Positions 37,860 through 46,066 of a stretch of DNA of 64,000 nucleotides are shown here, piece after piece. The notes below the pieces were generated by a model, which saw only the letters and a list, made by a program, of their open reading frames with translations, was not told the origin of the DNA and did not search any database. Made by a program: the position numbers and the translations under genes. The stretch comes from Variovorax sp. 54 (lineage in GTDB: Bacteria > Pseudomonadota > Gammaproteobacteria > Burkholderiales > Burkholderiaceae_C): the NCBI RefSeq assembly GCF_002754375.1, contig NZ_PEFF01000001.1, forward strand, positions 186,001-250,000, written 5' to 3'. Position 1 is the stretch's first letter. Every line of letters begins with the position of its first letter.

Positions 37860-38747
37860 CTAGGCCCCCGCGCGCTTGCGCTGCCAGGCTTGCAGGCCGT
37901 TGATGACCAGCAGCAGGATGAACGACAGCACCAGCATCACCAGCGCGACCGCGGTGGCGCCCGTGTAGTCGTACTGCTCCAGCTTGCCGATGATGATGAG
38001 CGGCGTGATCTCGGAAATCATCGGCATGTTGCCGGCGATGAAGATCACCGAGCCGTACTCGCCGATGGCACGTGCGAAGGCCATGGCAAAGCCGGTCAGC
38101 AGCGCGGGCGCAATCGCCGGAAAGATCACCCGGGTGAAGGTCTGCAGGCGTGTGGCGCCGAGCGAAGTCGCGGCTTCTTCGAGTTCTTTCTCGGTGTCTT
38201 CCAGCACCGGCTGCACTGTGCGCACCACGAACGGCAGCCCGATGAAGATCAGCGCAATCACGATGCCCGCCGGCGTGAACGCCAGCTTGATGCCGTACGG
38301 CTCGAGCAGTTGCCCGACCCAGCCGTTGCCCGCGAGCAGCGCCGTGAGCGAGATGCCGGCCACGGCCGTGGGCAGTGCGAACGGCAGGTCGACCAGCGCA
38401 TCGACGATGCGCTTGCCCGGAAACTTGTAGCGCACCAGCACCCAGGCCACGAGCAGGCCGAACACCGCGTTCACCATGGCGGCGATCAGCGAGGCGCCGA
38501 AGGTCAGGCGGTACGAGGCCATCACGCGCGGCGCGGTCACCGACACCCAGAAGTGCTCCCACGTCATCGTGAAGGTCTTGAAGACCAGCGCCGACAGCGG
38601 GATCAGCACGATCAGGCACAGATAGAAGACCGTGAAGCCGAGCGTGATGTGGAAACCGGGCAGCACGCGCTTGGCGCCCCCTGCCCGGTTGGCACGTGAA
38701 AAAGGCGCTCCCGCTGCCGGGAGCGCCGAAGAAGCAGCGCCGCTCAT
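37860..38747 (-). CDS. cysT: Sulfate/thiosulfate ABC transporter permease CysT (CysU)
   Basis: The second inner-membrane permease of the sulfate importer, 295 residues from the ATG that directly abuts the sbp stop. [20 protein letters not shown] is the usual CysT start, but here 26 residues precede it, coded by a terminator-like hairpin. A GTG at 38666 (VLPGFH), preceded by AGGGGG, would give the typical family length and may be the true start. The coupling loop is [22 protein letters not shown], and [17 protein letters not shown] is conserved. Confidence 0.93.
   Translation of the reverse strand: MSGAASSALPAAGAPFSRANRAGGAKRVLPGFHITLGFTVFYLCLIVLIPLSALVFKTFTMTWEHFWVSVTAPRVMASYRLTFGASLIAAMVNAVFGLLVAWVLVRYKFPGKRIVDALVDLPFALPTAVAGISLTALLAGNGWVGQLLEPYGIKLAFTPAGIVIALIFIGLPFVVRTVQPVLEDTEKELEEAATSLGATRLQTFTRVIFPAIAPALLTGFAMAFARAIGEYGSVIFIAGNMPMISEITPLIIIGKLEQYDYTGATAVALVMLVLSFILLLVINGLQAWQRKRAGA
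38699..38727 (-). terminator. Terminator/attenuator hairpin at the sbp-cysT junction
   Basis: Read leftward, GGCGCTCCCG-gcag-CGGGAGCGCC is a perfect 10-bp stem with a 4-base loop, followed at once by TTTTT. It begins 20 bp after the sbp stop and lies inside the annotated 5' end of cysT. Partial termination here would make more binding protein than permease, as is common for ABC import operons. Confidence 0.75.
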
Positions 38748-39764
38748 TTACTTCGCGCCAGGGGTGTACAGCTTGTCGAACTGACCGCCGTCATTGAAGT
38801 GCACCTTCTGCGCCTCGCTCAGGCTGCCGAACAGTTCCTGCACCGTGAACAGCTGCAGCGGCTTGAAGGTCGAGGCGTACTTCTTGAGCACGGCCTGCGA
38901 ACGCGGACGCAGCGCGTGCTTGGCGGCGATTTCCTGCGCTTCTTCGGAGTACAGCCAGTCGAGGTAGGCCTTGGCGAGCTCGCCCGTGCCCTTCTTCTTG
39001 ACGGTGCGCTCGACGATGGCGACAGGGTTCTCAGCCACGATGGAAATCGACGGGTACACCGAGTCGACCTTGCCGGTGCCGAATTCACGGTCGATCGAGA
39101 CCACTTCGGATTCGAAGGTGATCAGCGCATCGCCGATGTTGCGTTGCAGGAAGGCGGTGGTCGCGTCGCGGCCGCCGCGTGCCAGCACCGGCACGTTCTT
39201 GAACAGCTTGCCGACGAACTCGGCAGCCTGGGCGTCGGTGCCGCCCTTCTTCTTGATGTAGCCCCAGGCCGCCAGGTAGGCGTAGCGGCCATTGCCGCCG
39301 GTCTTGGGGTTGACGATCACGACCTGCACGCCCGGCTTGATCAGGTCGTCCCAGTCCTTGATGCCCTTGGGGTTGCCGTTGCGCACCAGCAGCAGCATGG
39401 TCGAGGTGGTGGGCGATGCGTTGTCGGGAAACTTCTTGTTCCAGTCCTTGGCGACCACGCCGGTGCCGGCCAGGAAGTCGATGTCGGTCGAGGTGTTCAT
39501 GGTGACCACATCGGCGTCGAGGCCGTCGGCCACGGCGCGCGCCTGGGCGCTGGAGCCGCCGTGCGACTGGTCGATCTTGACGTCCTTGCCCGTGGTCTTC
39601 TTGTAGTTCGCCACGAAGGCCGCGTTGTAGTCCTTGTAGAACTCGCGCGCCACGTCGTACGAGGCGTTCAGCAGGCCCGTGCCTTGGGCAAAAGCGGTGT
39701 TGCCGGCGAGTGCGGAGGACGCCAGCGCGAGCACGGCAGCGAAGGTCTTGATTCTGGAAGTCAT
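38748..39764 (-). CDS. sbp: Periplasmic sulfate-binding protein Sbp
   Basis: Binds sulfate for the CysTWA importer. The 338-residue product has a signal peptide ending AFAQG and mature start LLNASYDVAREFYKDYN, a family signature (LxNVSYDxxRExY). The second signature region IDQSHGGSSAQARAVADGLD contributes sulfate-binding serines and the third is NPKTGGNGRYAYLAAWGY. Its ATG overlaps the stop of the upstream hydrolase gene (ATGA). Confidence 0.97.
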   Translation of the reverse strand: MTSRIKTFAAVLALASSALAGNTAFAQGTGLLNASYDVAREFYKDYNAAFVANYKKTTGKDVKIDQSHGGSSAQARAVADGLDADVVTMNTSTDIDFLAGTGVVAKDWNKKFPDNASPTTSTMLLLVRNGNPKGIKDWDDLIKPGVQVVIVNPKTGGNGRYAYLAAWGYIKKKGGTDAQAAEFVGKLFKNVPVLARGGRDATTAFLQRNIGDALITFESEVVSIDREFGTGKVDSVYPSISIVAENPVAIVERTVKKKGTGELAKAYLDWLYSEEAQEIAAKHALRPRSQAVLKKYASTFKPLQLFTVQELFGSLSEAQKVHFNDGGQFDKLYTPGAK

Positions 39765-40336
39765 GTGGTTGCCAGGTTGTCTGAAAATTCACGACCGGCC
39801 GACCAGGCGGCGGGTTCGTCGGTCAACGATTGCAGCAGGGCCAGGCCGAGCGGCCAGTCTCCGTGCCCCGAATCGATGTTGATGTGCCCCGCATTCTGCA
39901 TGCGCACGAACTCGCTGCCCCAGGCGCGCGAGTAGGCGCCGGCCAGGCGGATGGGGCAATAAGGATCGTTGCTGCTCGCCACCACGATGCTGCGGTACGG
40001 CAGCGCCGCATACGGCACGGGCGCGAAGTCGGACAGCACCGCGCGGCGCTCCGGGTCGGCCGGCGCCACCAGCAGCGCGCCCTGGATGCGGGCGGCGGCC
40101 TCGGGCGGCAGGTGCGCCGTGGCAATGCAGCCCAGGCTGTGCGCCGCGATGACCACGGGGCCTTCGCTTTCGAGCACCAACTTGGCCAGTGCGGGCACCC
40201 AGGCATCGCGCTTGGGCGAGGCCCAGTCGTCCTGCACCACCCGCGCCGCGCCCGGAATGCGTTCTTCCCACAGGCTCTGCCAGTGGCCGGGCCCGGAGTC
40301 GCGCCAGCCGGGCACGATGATGACGCGGGTCTGCAT
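39761..40336 (-). CDS. RBBP9/YdeN-family small serine hydrolase
   Basis: A 191-residue alpha/beta hydrolase starting MQTRVIIVPGWRDSGPGHWQ, typical of the RBBP9/YdeN family. The nucleophile elbow is A-H-S-L-G (IAAHSLGCIA), then an aspartate in ASSNDPYCP and a histidine in GHINIDSGHGDWPLG complete a Ser-Asp-His triad. Function is not established in the family. Its place between a sulfur-starvation-type peroxiredoxin and sbp suggests a sulfur-linked role, such as hydrolysis of a sulfur-containing ester, but that is inference. Confidence 0.88.
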   Translation of the reverse strand: MQTRVIIVPGWRDSGPGHWQSLWEERIPGAARVVQDDWASPKRDAWVPALAKLVLESEGPVVIAAHSLGCIATAHLPPEAAARIQGALLVAPADPERRAVLSDFAPVPYAALPYRSIVVASSNDPYCPIRLAGAYSRAWGSEFVRMQNAGHINIDSGHGDWPLGLALLQSLTDEPAAWSAGREFSDNLATT

Positions 40337-40358
40337 GTGCGGGTGCCGCCTGTGCTTC

Positions 40359-41000
40359 TTACTTGTTGGGCTGCGGCGTGATCCGCAGGTAAGGCTTGAC
40401 GGCCTTGAAGCCCTTGGGGAAGCGCTCGGCCAGCTCGGCCGGGTCCTGGATGCTCGGCACAATGACGACGTCGTCGCCGTCCTTCCAGTTCACGGGCGTG
40501 GCGACCTTGTGGCTGTCGGTGAGTTGCAGCGAGTCGATCACGCGCAGGATCTCGTCGAAGTTGCGGCCGGTCGATGCCGGGTAGGTGATGGTGGTGCGGA
40601 TGACCTTCTTCGGATCGATGATGAACACGCTGCGAACGGTGGCCGTCGCCGAGGCGTTCGGGTGGATCAGGTCGTACAGGTCGGCCACCTTGCGGTCGGC
40701 GTCCGCAATGATCGGGAAGTTGACGGTGGTGTTCTGCGTCTCGTTGATGTCCGAGATCCACTCCTTGTGCTTGGTGGCCGGGTCGACGCTCAGCGCGATG
40801 GGCTTCACGCCGCGCTTGGCGAACTCGCCCGACAGCGCCGCCGTCTTGCCGAGTTCGGTGGTGCACACGGGCGTGAAATCGGCCGGGTGCGAGAAGAACA
40901 CGATCCACGAATCGCCGGCCCACTGGTAGAAGTCGATCGGGCCTTCGCTGGAGTCCTGGGTGAAATTGGGGGCGGTGTCGCCGAGTCGCAGGGTTGCCAT
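40359..41000 (-). CDS. 1-Cys peroxiredoxin (Prx6/LsfA-like)
   Basis: A thiol peroxidase of 213 residues. The peroxidatic Cys46 is in SHPADFTPVCTTELG, and the long C-terminal domain (SLQLTDSHKVATPVNWKDGD, PKGFKAVKPYLRITPQP) places it in the Prx6 group without a second resolving cysteine. LsfA of Pseudomonas is a homologous enzyme induced by sulfate starvation. Here it is the first gene of the operon leading into sbp-cysTWA, which supports the same role, protecting from peroxide when sulfonates are used. Confidence 0.9.
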   Translation of the reverse strand: MATLRLGDTAPNFTQDSSEGPIDFYQWAGDSWIVFFSHPADFTPVCTTELGKTAALSGEFAKRGVKPIALSVDPATKHKEWISDINETQNTTVNFPIIADADRKVADLYDLIHPNASATATVRSVFIIDPKKVIRTTITYPASTGRNFDEILRVIDSLQLTDSHKVATPVNWKDGDDVVIVPSIQDPAELAERFPKGFKAVKPYLRITPQPNK

Positions 41001-41148
41001 GGTCGCTCCAAGGAGGGGGTGAAGCCTGGATTGTGCGAACCGCTGCTTCAATGGCAAACGAATATCTGTTTGTTTGGATATGACGTTTTTCGCATATAGA
41101 ACTTGCGAAGCCCTGGCGTGACGCTATCTTTTAGATAGCAATCCGACC
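41001..41148 (-). promoter_or_regulatory. Likely promoter region of the peroxiredoxin-sbp-cysTWA operon
   Basis: This gap is AT-richer than its surroundings and holds an inverted repeat ATATC-N10-GATAT (41062-41081). There is also a perfect 7-bp hairpin GCTATCT-ttt-AGATAGC (41123-41139) just past the lysR stop with no T-tract. GGAGGG precedes the peroxiredoxin ATG. A CysB or other sulfur-responsive activator would be expected to act here; no exact site could be assigned. Confidence 0.4.
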
Positions 41149-42063
41149 TCAGAACATCCGCATCTGCTCGCTTTGCAGGTGCTCCGACAGGAAGTCGATC
41201 AGCCGTCGCACTGCCGGCACCAGCGCCCGCCGCGCCGGGAACACCATGTGCGCCACCACGGGCGACGGCCCCCAGCCGGGCAGCACCCGCACCAGCCGGC
41301 CGGCCTCGACGTCGGCGCTGCACATGTAGTCGGGCAGCAGCGTCGCGCCGACGCCGCCCAGTGCGCCGAACTGCAGCGTGGCGAGGTCGTCGGCCACGTA
41401 GCGCGGCGTGTGCACATGCAGATGGCTGCGGCCCTCCGGGCCTTCGAGCCGCCATTCGGCGCGCCCTTCGCCGTTGACCGACATGGCCGCGGTCGGCAGC
41501 TTCGCGAGATCGGCGGGCGTGTCGATCGGGCCGTGTTCTGCCAGCAGCGCCGGGCTCGCGACCAGCACGCCGCGGCTGTGGCCGAAGGTCTTGGCCACGA
41601 GCACCGTGCTGTCCTCGATGGCGGGGCGCACGCGCAGCGCGATGTCGATGCCCTCCTCGATCAGGTCCACCGGCCGGTTGATGACGCGGATGTCGACGCG
41701 CACCGCCGGATAACGCGCCATGAACAGCGGGATCAGCTGCGCCAGCCCGCTGTGCGAGATGGTGACCGGGCAGGTCAACCGCACCAGCCCGCTCGGCTCG
41801 GTCTGCACCTGCGCCACCGCCTCGGCGGCCGCCTGCGCTGCGTCGCGCATCGCCGAGGCGTGCCGCAGGTAGATCTCGCCGGCCGGCGTGAGCGACAGGC
41901 GCCGCGTGCTGCGCTGCATCAGCTGCACGCCCAGCCGCTCCTCGAGCTCGGCCACGCGGCGCGACAGGCGCGATTTGGGAATGCCCAGCGCCCGGCTGGC
42001 GGCGGCAAAGCCGCCCCGCTCGGCCACCTCGGCGAAGAACACCATGTCGTTGAGGTCTTGCAT
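41149..42063 (-). CDS. LysR-family transcriptional regulator
   Basis: A 304-residue regulator starting MQDLNDMVFFAEVAERGGFA. The winged helix-turn-helix covers residues 1-60 (SRALGIPKSRLSRRVAELEERLG), and the effector-binding domain about 88-300. The sequence resembles the DsdC/AaeR-like group that regulates neighbouring oxidoreductases. It diverges from azoR across 135 AT-rich bases, so azoR is its probable target, responding to quinones or electrophiles. Confidence 0.92.
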   Translation of the reverse strand: MQDLNDMVFFAEVAERGGFAAASRALGIPKSRLSRRVAELEERLGVQLMQRSTRRLSLTPAGEIYLRHASAMRDAAQAAAEAVAQVQTEPSGLVRLTCPVTISHSGLAQLIPLFMARYPAVRVDIRVINRPVDLIEEGIDIALRVRPAIEDSTVLVAKTFGHSRGVLVASPALLAEHGPIDTPADLAKLPTAAMSVNGEGRAEWRLEGPEGRSHLHVHTPRYVADDLATLQFGALGGVGATLLPDYMCSADVEAGRLVRVLPGWGPSPVVAHMVFPARRALVPAVRRLIDFLSEHLQSEQMRMF

Positions 42064-42198
42064 CGCTTCATTGTCCTGCAAACAGAACGATCTGATCAAA
42101 TTTTGGCTACTTATCAATCACTCGCATCAAAAATAGAATTCTCCCAACGCCGGCCACTTCTCAGCGCCGACACCTTGCACAGAAAGTGATTGACTGAC

Positions 42199-42846
42199 AT
42201 GAAGCTGCTCCACATCGACTCCAGCATCCTGGCCGCCGGCTCCACCTCGCGCCAGCTGACCGCCGAAACCGTCGCCGCCTGGCGCGCCGCCCACCCCAAC
42301 ACCCAGGTCGAGTACCTTGACCTCGCCGTGGACGCGCCCTCGCACTTCGGCGCCGACGCCCTCGGCATCAAGACCGGCGTGCAGGCCCAACCGACCGAAG
42401 CGCAGCTGCGCGAGAACGCCCTGTCGGAAAAGCTGGTGACCCAGTTCCTGGCCGCTGACGTCGTCGTGATCGGCGCCCCGCTGTACAACTTCACCATCCC
42501 GACCCAGCTCAAGGCCTGGATCGACCGCCTCGCGCAAGCCGGCCGCACCTTCAAGTACACCGACAAGGGCGCCGTGGGCCTGGCCGGCGGCAAGACCATC
42601 ATCGTGGCGTCGAGCCGCGGCGGCATCTACTCGACCTCCGAAGGCGGTCAGGCCGCGGAACACCAGGAGAGCTACCTGAAGGTGATCTTCGGCTTCTTCG
42701 GCATCACCGACGTGCGCTTCGTGCGCGCCGAAGGCATCGCGATGGGTGACGCGCCCAAGGCCGCCGCACTGACCGCCGCGCGCGCCGACATCCTCGTGGC
42801 CACGGCCGAAGCCGCGAACCAGAAGACCGTTGCGCAAGCTGCCTGA
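42199..42846 (+). CDS. azoR: FMN-dependent NADH:quinone oxidoreductase/azoreductase AzoR
   Basis: A flavodoxin-like quinone reductase of 215 residues that detoxifies quinones and reduces azo dyes. It starts [23 protein letters not shown]-binding loops are seen in [20 protein letters not shown] and [14 protein letters not shown], and [18 protein letters not shown] is the conserved C-terminal segment. Regulated most likely by the divergent LysR protein. A bidirectional terminator follows. Confidence 0.94.
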   Translation: MKLLHIDSSILAAGSTSRQLTAETVAAWRAAHPNTQVEYLDLAVDAPSHFGADALGIKTGVQAQPTEAQLRENALSEKLVTQFLAADVVVIGAPLYNFTIPTQLKAWIDRLAQAGRTFKYTDKGAVGLAGGKTIIVASSRGGIYSTSEGGQAAEHQESYLKVIFGFFGITDVRFVRAEGIAMGDAPKAAALTAARADILVATAEAANQKTVAQAA

Positions 42847-42865
42847 GTCTTCCCGCGCCGGAACG

Positions 42866-42893
42866 AAAAAGCCGCCCCACGGGGCGGCTTTTT
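42866..42893. terminator. Bidirectional intrinsic terminator between azoR and the FMN reductase gene
   Basis: AAAAA-GCCGCCC-cacg-GGGCGGC-TTTTT gives a strong stem with a tract on each side, so it can end both the rightward azoR transcript and the leftward one that stops at 42913. Confidence 0.92.
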
Positions 42894-42912
42894 CATGAGC
42901 GCTTGCCTGCGT

Positions 42913-43470
42913 TCAGGCTGCAGCGTGGGCCTTGACCCAGGCCACGTACTTGTCCATCCAGCCCTGCAGGAATTTCTGCGTGCCTTCGTTGCCGATGTGG
43001 CCCTTGTCGTCGAACAGGCCTTCCTTGGCCTGCAGGAACACCTCGGGGCCACCCATCGTGGGCGCGTCCAGGTAGGCCAGGATGTTGCGCAGGTGCTGCT
43101 GCGCCAGCGCGGTGCCGATGGCGCCCACCGAGATGCCGAGCACGCCGGTCGGCTTGCCGGCCCACACGCTCTGGCCGTAGGGGCGCGAGGCATGGTCGAT
43201 GGCGTTCTTCAGCACGCCGGGAATCGAGCGGTTGTATTCGGGCGTGACGAACAGCACGCCTTGCGCAGCGGCCACTTCGCTCTTGAGGCGCTTCACCGGC
43301 GCAGCCTGGTTGCCATCGTCGTCCTGGTTGTACAGCGGCAGGTCGTCGATGCGCAGGGTCTCGAAGGTGAAGTCCGACGGCGCCAGGTGCGCCAGCGCCA
43401 GAGCGAGCTTGTGGTTGAAAGAATCCTTGCGCAGGCTGCCGACGATGACGGCGATCCGGGTCTGTGCCAT
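42913..43470 (-). CDS. NADPH-dependent FMN reductase (ChrR/YieF-like quinone reductase)
   Basis: A 185-residue flavodoxin-like enzyme. It starts RIAVIVGSLRKDSFNHKLAL with the phosphate-binding GSLRKDSFN, followed by VLFVTPEYNRSIPGVLKNAI, which is diagnostic for the NADPH-dependent FMN reductase family including chromate/quinone reductases. Substrate range is broad; it converges with azoR, another quinone reductase. Confidence 0.92.
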   Translation of the reverse strand: MAQTRIAVIVGSLRKDSFNHKLALALAHLAPSDFTFETLRIDDLPLYNQDDDGNQAAPVKRLKSEVAAAQGVLFVTPEYNRSIPGVLKNAIDHASRPYGQSVWAGKPTGVLGISVGAIGTALAQQHLRNILAYLDAPTMGGPEVFLQAKEGLFDDKGHIGNEGTQKFLQGWMDKYVAWVKAHAAA

Positions 43471-43517
43471 GGGTGGAACTCCTTGAAATGAGAAAGGCGT
43501 CGGAATGACCGGGACGA

Positions 43518-44252
43518 TTATGCGAAGCGCTCAAGACCTTTTCCAGAAAAGTTCATGACCACCGGCGCACGCGCCTGCGCGCGGCGCACGACCCCGTGGG
43601 CCAGCCGGTCGAGCCCGGTGCACAGCAGCCAGTAGATCGCGCCCACGAGCATGAAGATCTCCGCCGGATAGACCATGGTGCGCGCATTCACCTGCGAGGC
43701 CACGAACGACAGCTCGCCCACGCCCACCACGTACGCCAGCGAGCTGTCCTTCACGAGCGTGACCCACTGGTTGATGAACGACGGCAGCATCATCCGCAGC
43801 GCCTGCGGCAGCACAACGTGGCGCAGCGTGCCCCAGCGCGTGAGCCCGAGCGACAGCCCCGCCGCCCACTGCCCCGCACCGATGCCGCGGATGCCCGCGT
43901 GCACCGCGTGGGCCAGGTAGGCACCGCCCACCAGCGACAGCGCGCACATCACCGACAGCACACCCGGCACGCTGACGCCCAGCGCGAACGGCAGCAGGAA
44001 GTAGGTCCAGAAGATCAGCATCAGCACCGGGATCGCCCGCAGGAAGGCCAGCCCCAGCGTCAACGTGCGCTTCAGCGGCCCCCGCGCCATGGCCAGCCCG
44101 ATGCCCCACGCCAACCCGAGCACCGCCGACGCAATGCCCGAGCCCGCACTGAGCAGCACCGTGAGCGCCGCGCCGCCCAGCTCGCCTTGCGGAAAGGCGC
44201 CCCACAGCAAGTACGGCAGGCTGTCCCACAGCGTGTGCAGCGCATCGCTCAT
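43518..44252 (-). CDS. Polar amino-acid ABC transporter permease (HisM/GltK type)
   Basis: A 244-residue inner-membrane permease. The five-helix HisMQ-type domain carries FLRAIPVLMLIFWTYFLLPF, where these permeases usually have RGTPLLVQL. The coupling segment is WAAGLSLGLTRWGTLRHVVL followed by PQALRMMLPSFINQWVTLVK, which is family-diagnostic. Its ATG overlaps the end of the paired permease gene (4 bases). No ATPase gene is adjacent. Confidence 0.92.
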   Translation of the reverse strand: MSDALHTLWDSLPYLLWGAFPQGELGGAALTVLLSAGSGIASAVLGLAWGIGLAMARGPLKRTLTLGLAFLRAIPVLMLIFWTYFLLPFALGVSVPGVLSVMCALSLVGGAYLAHAVHAGIRGIGAGQWAAGLSLGLTRWGTLRHVVLPQALRMMLPSFINQWVTLVKDSSLAYVVGVGELSFVASQVNARTMVYPAEIFMLVGAIYWLLCTGLDRLAHGVVRRAQARAPVVMNFSGKGLERFA

Positions 44253-44965
44253 GCAGCAGCCCTCCCCGGCCCCACCGATTGCCGACGCGCAGCCCACGCC
44301 GCCAGCAGCTCGATCGCGCCGATGGTCACGATGTAGAGCAGCGTCGCCACGCCGAAGGCCTGGAAGGTCTTGAAGGTTTCGGCCTCGACCTGGCGCGAGG
44401 CGTACGACAGCTCGACCAGCCCCACGGCCATCGCGAGCGAGGTGTTCTTGACGATGTTCATGTACTGGCCCAGCAGCGGCGGCAACGCGATGCGCAGCGC
44501 CTGCGGCAGCACCACCTGCGCCAGCACCTGCGCGCGCGTGAAGCCCAATGCCTGCGCCGCCAGCGTCTGCCCCACGGGCACGCCGCGGATGCCCGAGCGG
44601 ATGTCCTCGCCCACGTAGGCCGCCGCATACAGCGTGAGCCCGAACAACGCCGACAGCAGTTCGAAGGAAATGAAGCGCCCCGCCAGCAGCCCTTCGCGCA
44701 GCGCCTCGGGCAGCACGCTGGGTGCGCCGAAGTACCAGAAGAAGAGCTGCACCAGCAGCGGCGTGTTGCGAAACAGCGAGACGTACGCGCCACTCGCGCG
44801 CAGCCACGCCGGCCGGCTGGACGAGCGCCCCGCGGCCACGGCAATGCCCAGCAGCGTCGCGCCCGCCGCCACCAGCAGCGAGGCCCCCACGGTCACGAGC
44901 CAGCCGTCGAACAGCCAGCCGAGGTAACGGGGCGCGAGCAGGTGCTCGCGCAGGAAATCGGTCAA
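44249..44965 (-). CDS. Polar amino-acid ABC transporter permease (HisQ/GltJ type)
   Basis: The partner permease, about 238 residues. RNTPLLVQLFFWYFGAPSVL and the coupling motif AAQALGFTRAQVLAQVVLPQ then ALRIALPPLLGQYMNIVKNT are typical of the family. The start is uncertain: no ATG or GTG is in frame near the expected N-terminus, and TTG at 44965 is the best choice, 30 bases after the binding-protein stop. Confidence 0.9.
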   Translation of the reverse strand: MTDFLREHLLAPRYLGWLFDGWLVTVGASLLVAAGATLLGIAVAAGRSSSRPAWLRASGAYVSLFRNTPLLVQLFFWYFGAPSVLPEALREGLLAGRFISFELLSALFGLTLYAAAYVGEDIRSGIRGVPVGQTLAAQALGFTRAQVLAQVVLPQALRIALPPLLGQYMNIVKNTSLAMAVGLVELSYASRQVEAETFKTFQAFGVATLLYIVTIGAIELLAAWAARRQSVGPGRAAA

Positions 44966-44997
44966 GGCCGCATCGATCCGGTGATCGATCCCGCTCG

Positions 44998-45840
44998 TCA
45001 GTTGGCGGCCACGCGCTGGTCGCCGATCTTCAGCAGGCGCGGCAGCGGCGCCTTGCTGCTGGGGCCGAACCAGGTGTCGTAGATCGCCACGGCGCGGCCG
45101 TTCTTCTCGCTGTCGACCAGCCAGGCGTTGAGCGTTTCGAGCAGGCGCGTCTCGCCCTTGGCCACGGCCGCACCGAGGTATTCCTTCGACACCGTGATCG
45201 CCGGGATCTCGTACTTCTCCTTGTCGGGAATCGCGTTCCACTGCGCCGTGAGCTTCACGCCGTCGTTGGTGATGGCCTGCACGTTGCCGTTGCGCAGCGC
45301 GGCCAGTGCAAACGGCGAATCGTCGTAGAGCACGACCTTCGCGTCGGGGTAGTTCTTGCGCAGGTTCGACTCCATCGTCGTGCCCTTCTCGGTGCCGATG
45401 CGGATGTCCTTGATCTGCGCAGCCTCCTTCAGCACGCCCGTCTTCGCCAGGAATTGCTGGCCGACCAGGAAGTACGGCGTGGTGAAGTCGACGGCCTTGG
45501 CGCGCTCGTCGGTGATGGTGAAGCTGGCAAACACCACGTCCGCCTTGCCCGAGGTGAGCAGCGGAATGCGGTTGGCCGGGTTGGTCGGCACCAGCTCGAT
45601 CTTCACGCCCAGGCTCTTCGCGAACTCGGTGGCCAGGTCGATGTCGTGCCCCACCTGCTTCTTGCTGGCCGGGTCGATGTAGCCGAAGGGCGGGTTGCCG
45701 TCGAACGCGGCCACGCGCAGCACGCCGGCCTTGCGGATGTCGTCGAGCTTGTCGGCCCAGGCGATGTTGCCCAGGGTGGTGAAGGCGCCGAGGGCCAGGG
45801 CCAGGCTGGTCACGGTGAAAGAGGGGGTGTTGCGGGTCAT
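44998..45840 (-). CDS. Polar amino-acid ABC transporter periplasmic binding protein
   Basis: A 280-residue family 3 solute-binding protein with a signal peptide ending IAWADK. The mature part starts LDDIRKAGVLRVAAFDGNPP and contains DPASKKQVGHDIDLATEFAK plus FASFTITDERAKAVDFTTPY, the signature for amino-acid binders. The ligand is unknown. It heads the leftward unit with two permeases and no ATPase, so an ATPase from another locus must be shared or the system is incomplete. Confidence 0.94.
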   Translation of the reverse strand: MTRNTPSFTVTSLALALGAFTTLGNIAWADKLDDIRKAGVLRVAAFDGNPPFGYIDPASKKQVGHDIDLATEFAKSLGVKIELVPTNPANRIPLLTSGKADVVFASFTITDERAKAVDFTTPYFLVGQQFLAKTGVLKEAAQIKDIRIGTEKGTTMESNLRKNYPDAKVVLYDDSPFALAALRNGNVQAITNDGVKLTAQWNAIPDKEKYEIPAITVSKEYLGAAVAKGETRLLETLNAWLVDSEKNGRAVAIYDTWFGPSSKAPLPRLLKIGDQRVAAN

Positions 45841-46066
45841 GCCTGCGCTTCGCTGGAAGTGGAAAAAGAGAGCGCGACTCTAGGCAGCGCTGCGTGCGGC
45901 ACCAACGAAGCAATTTCCGCTTGCATATGCAGCGACGAGTTGCGCATGAACAAATGACAAAAGCTTCGTGGCGCGAGACAGCGTCGATCCCTAGAGTGGC
46001 CAGCCTCTGCCTTCCGACTGACTGCTTTTTTCTTCTTCGGCCGCGCGACGCGGCCTCACTCTCTTC
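45841..46066. promoter_or_regulatory. Divergent control region between two solute-binding protein genes
   Basis: The 226-base gap has no gene. On the right side a perfect 7-bp hairpin GGCCGCG-cga-CGCGGCC (46039-46055) lies 11 bases before the ssuA-like ATG, preceded by a T-rich tract (46025-46037). It would be in the mRNA leader and no clear ribosome binding site is seen between hairpin and ATG, so the structure may influence translation. Confidence 0.4.

Noticed and set aside
41123..41139. 7-bp hairpin after the lysR gene as an intrinsic terminator
   Set aside because: Neither side has a T-run; kept only as part of the regulatory gap description.
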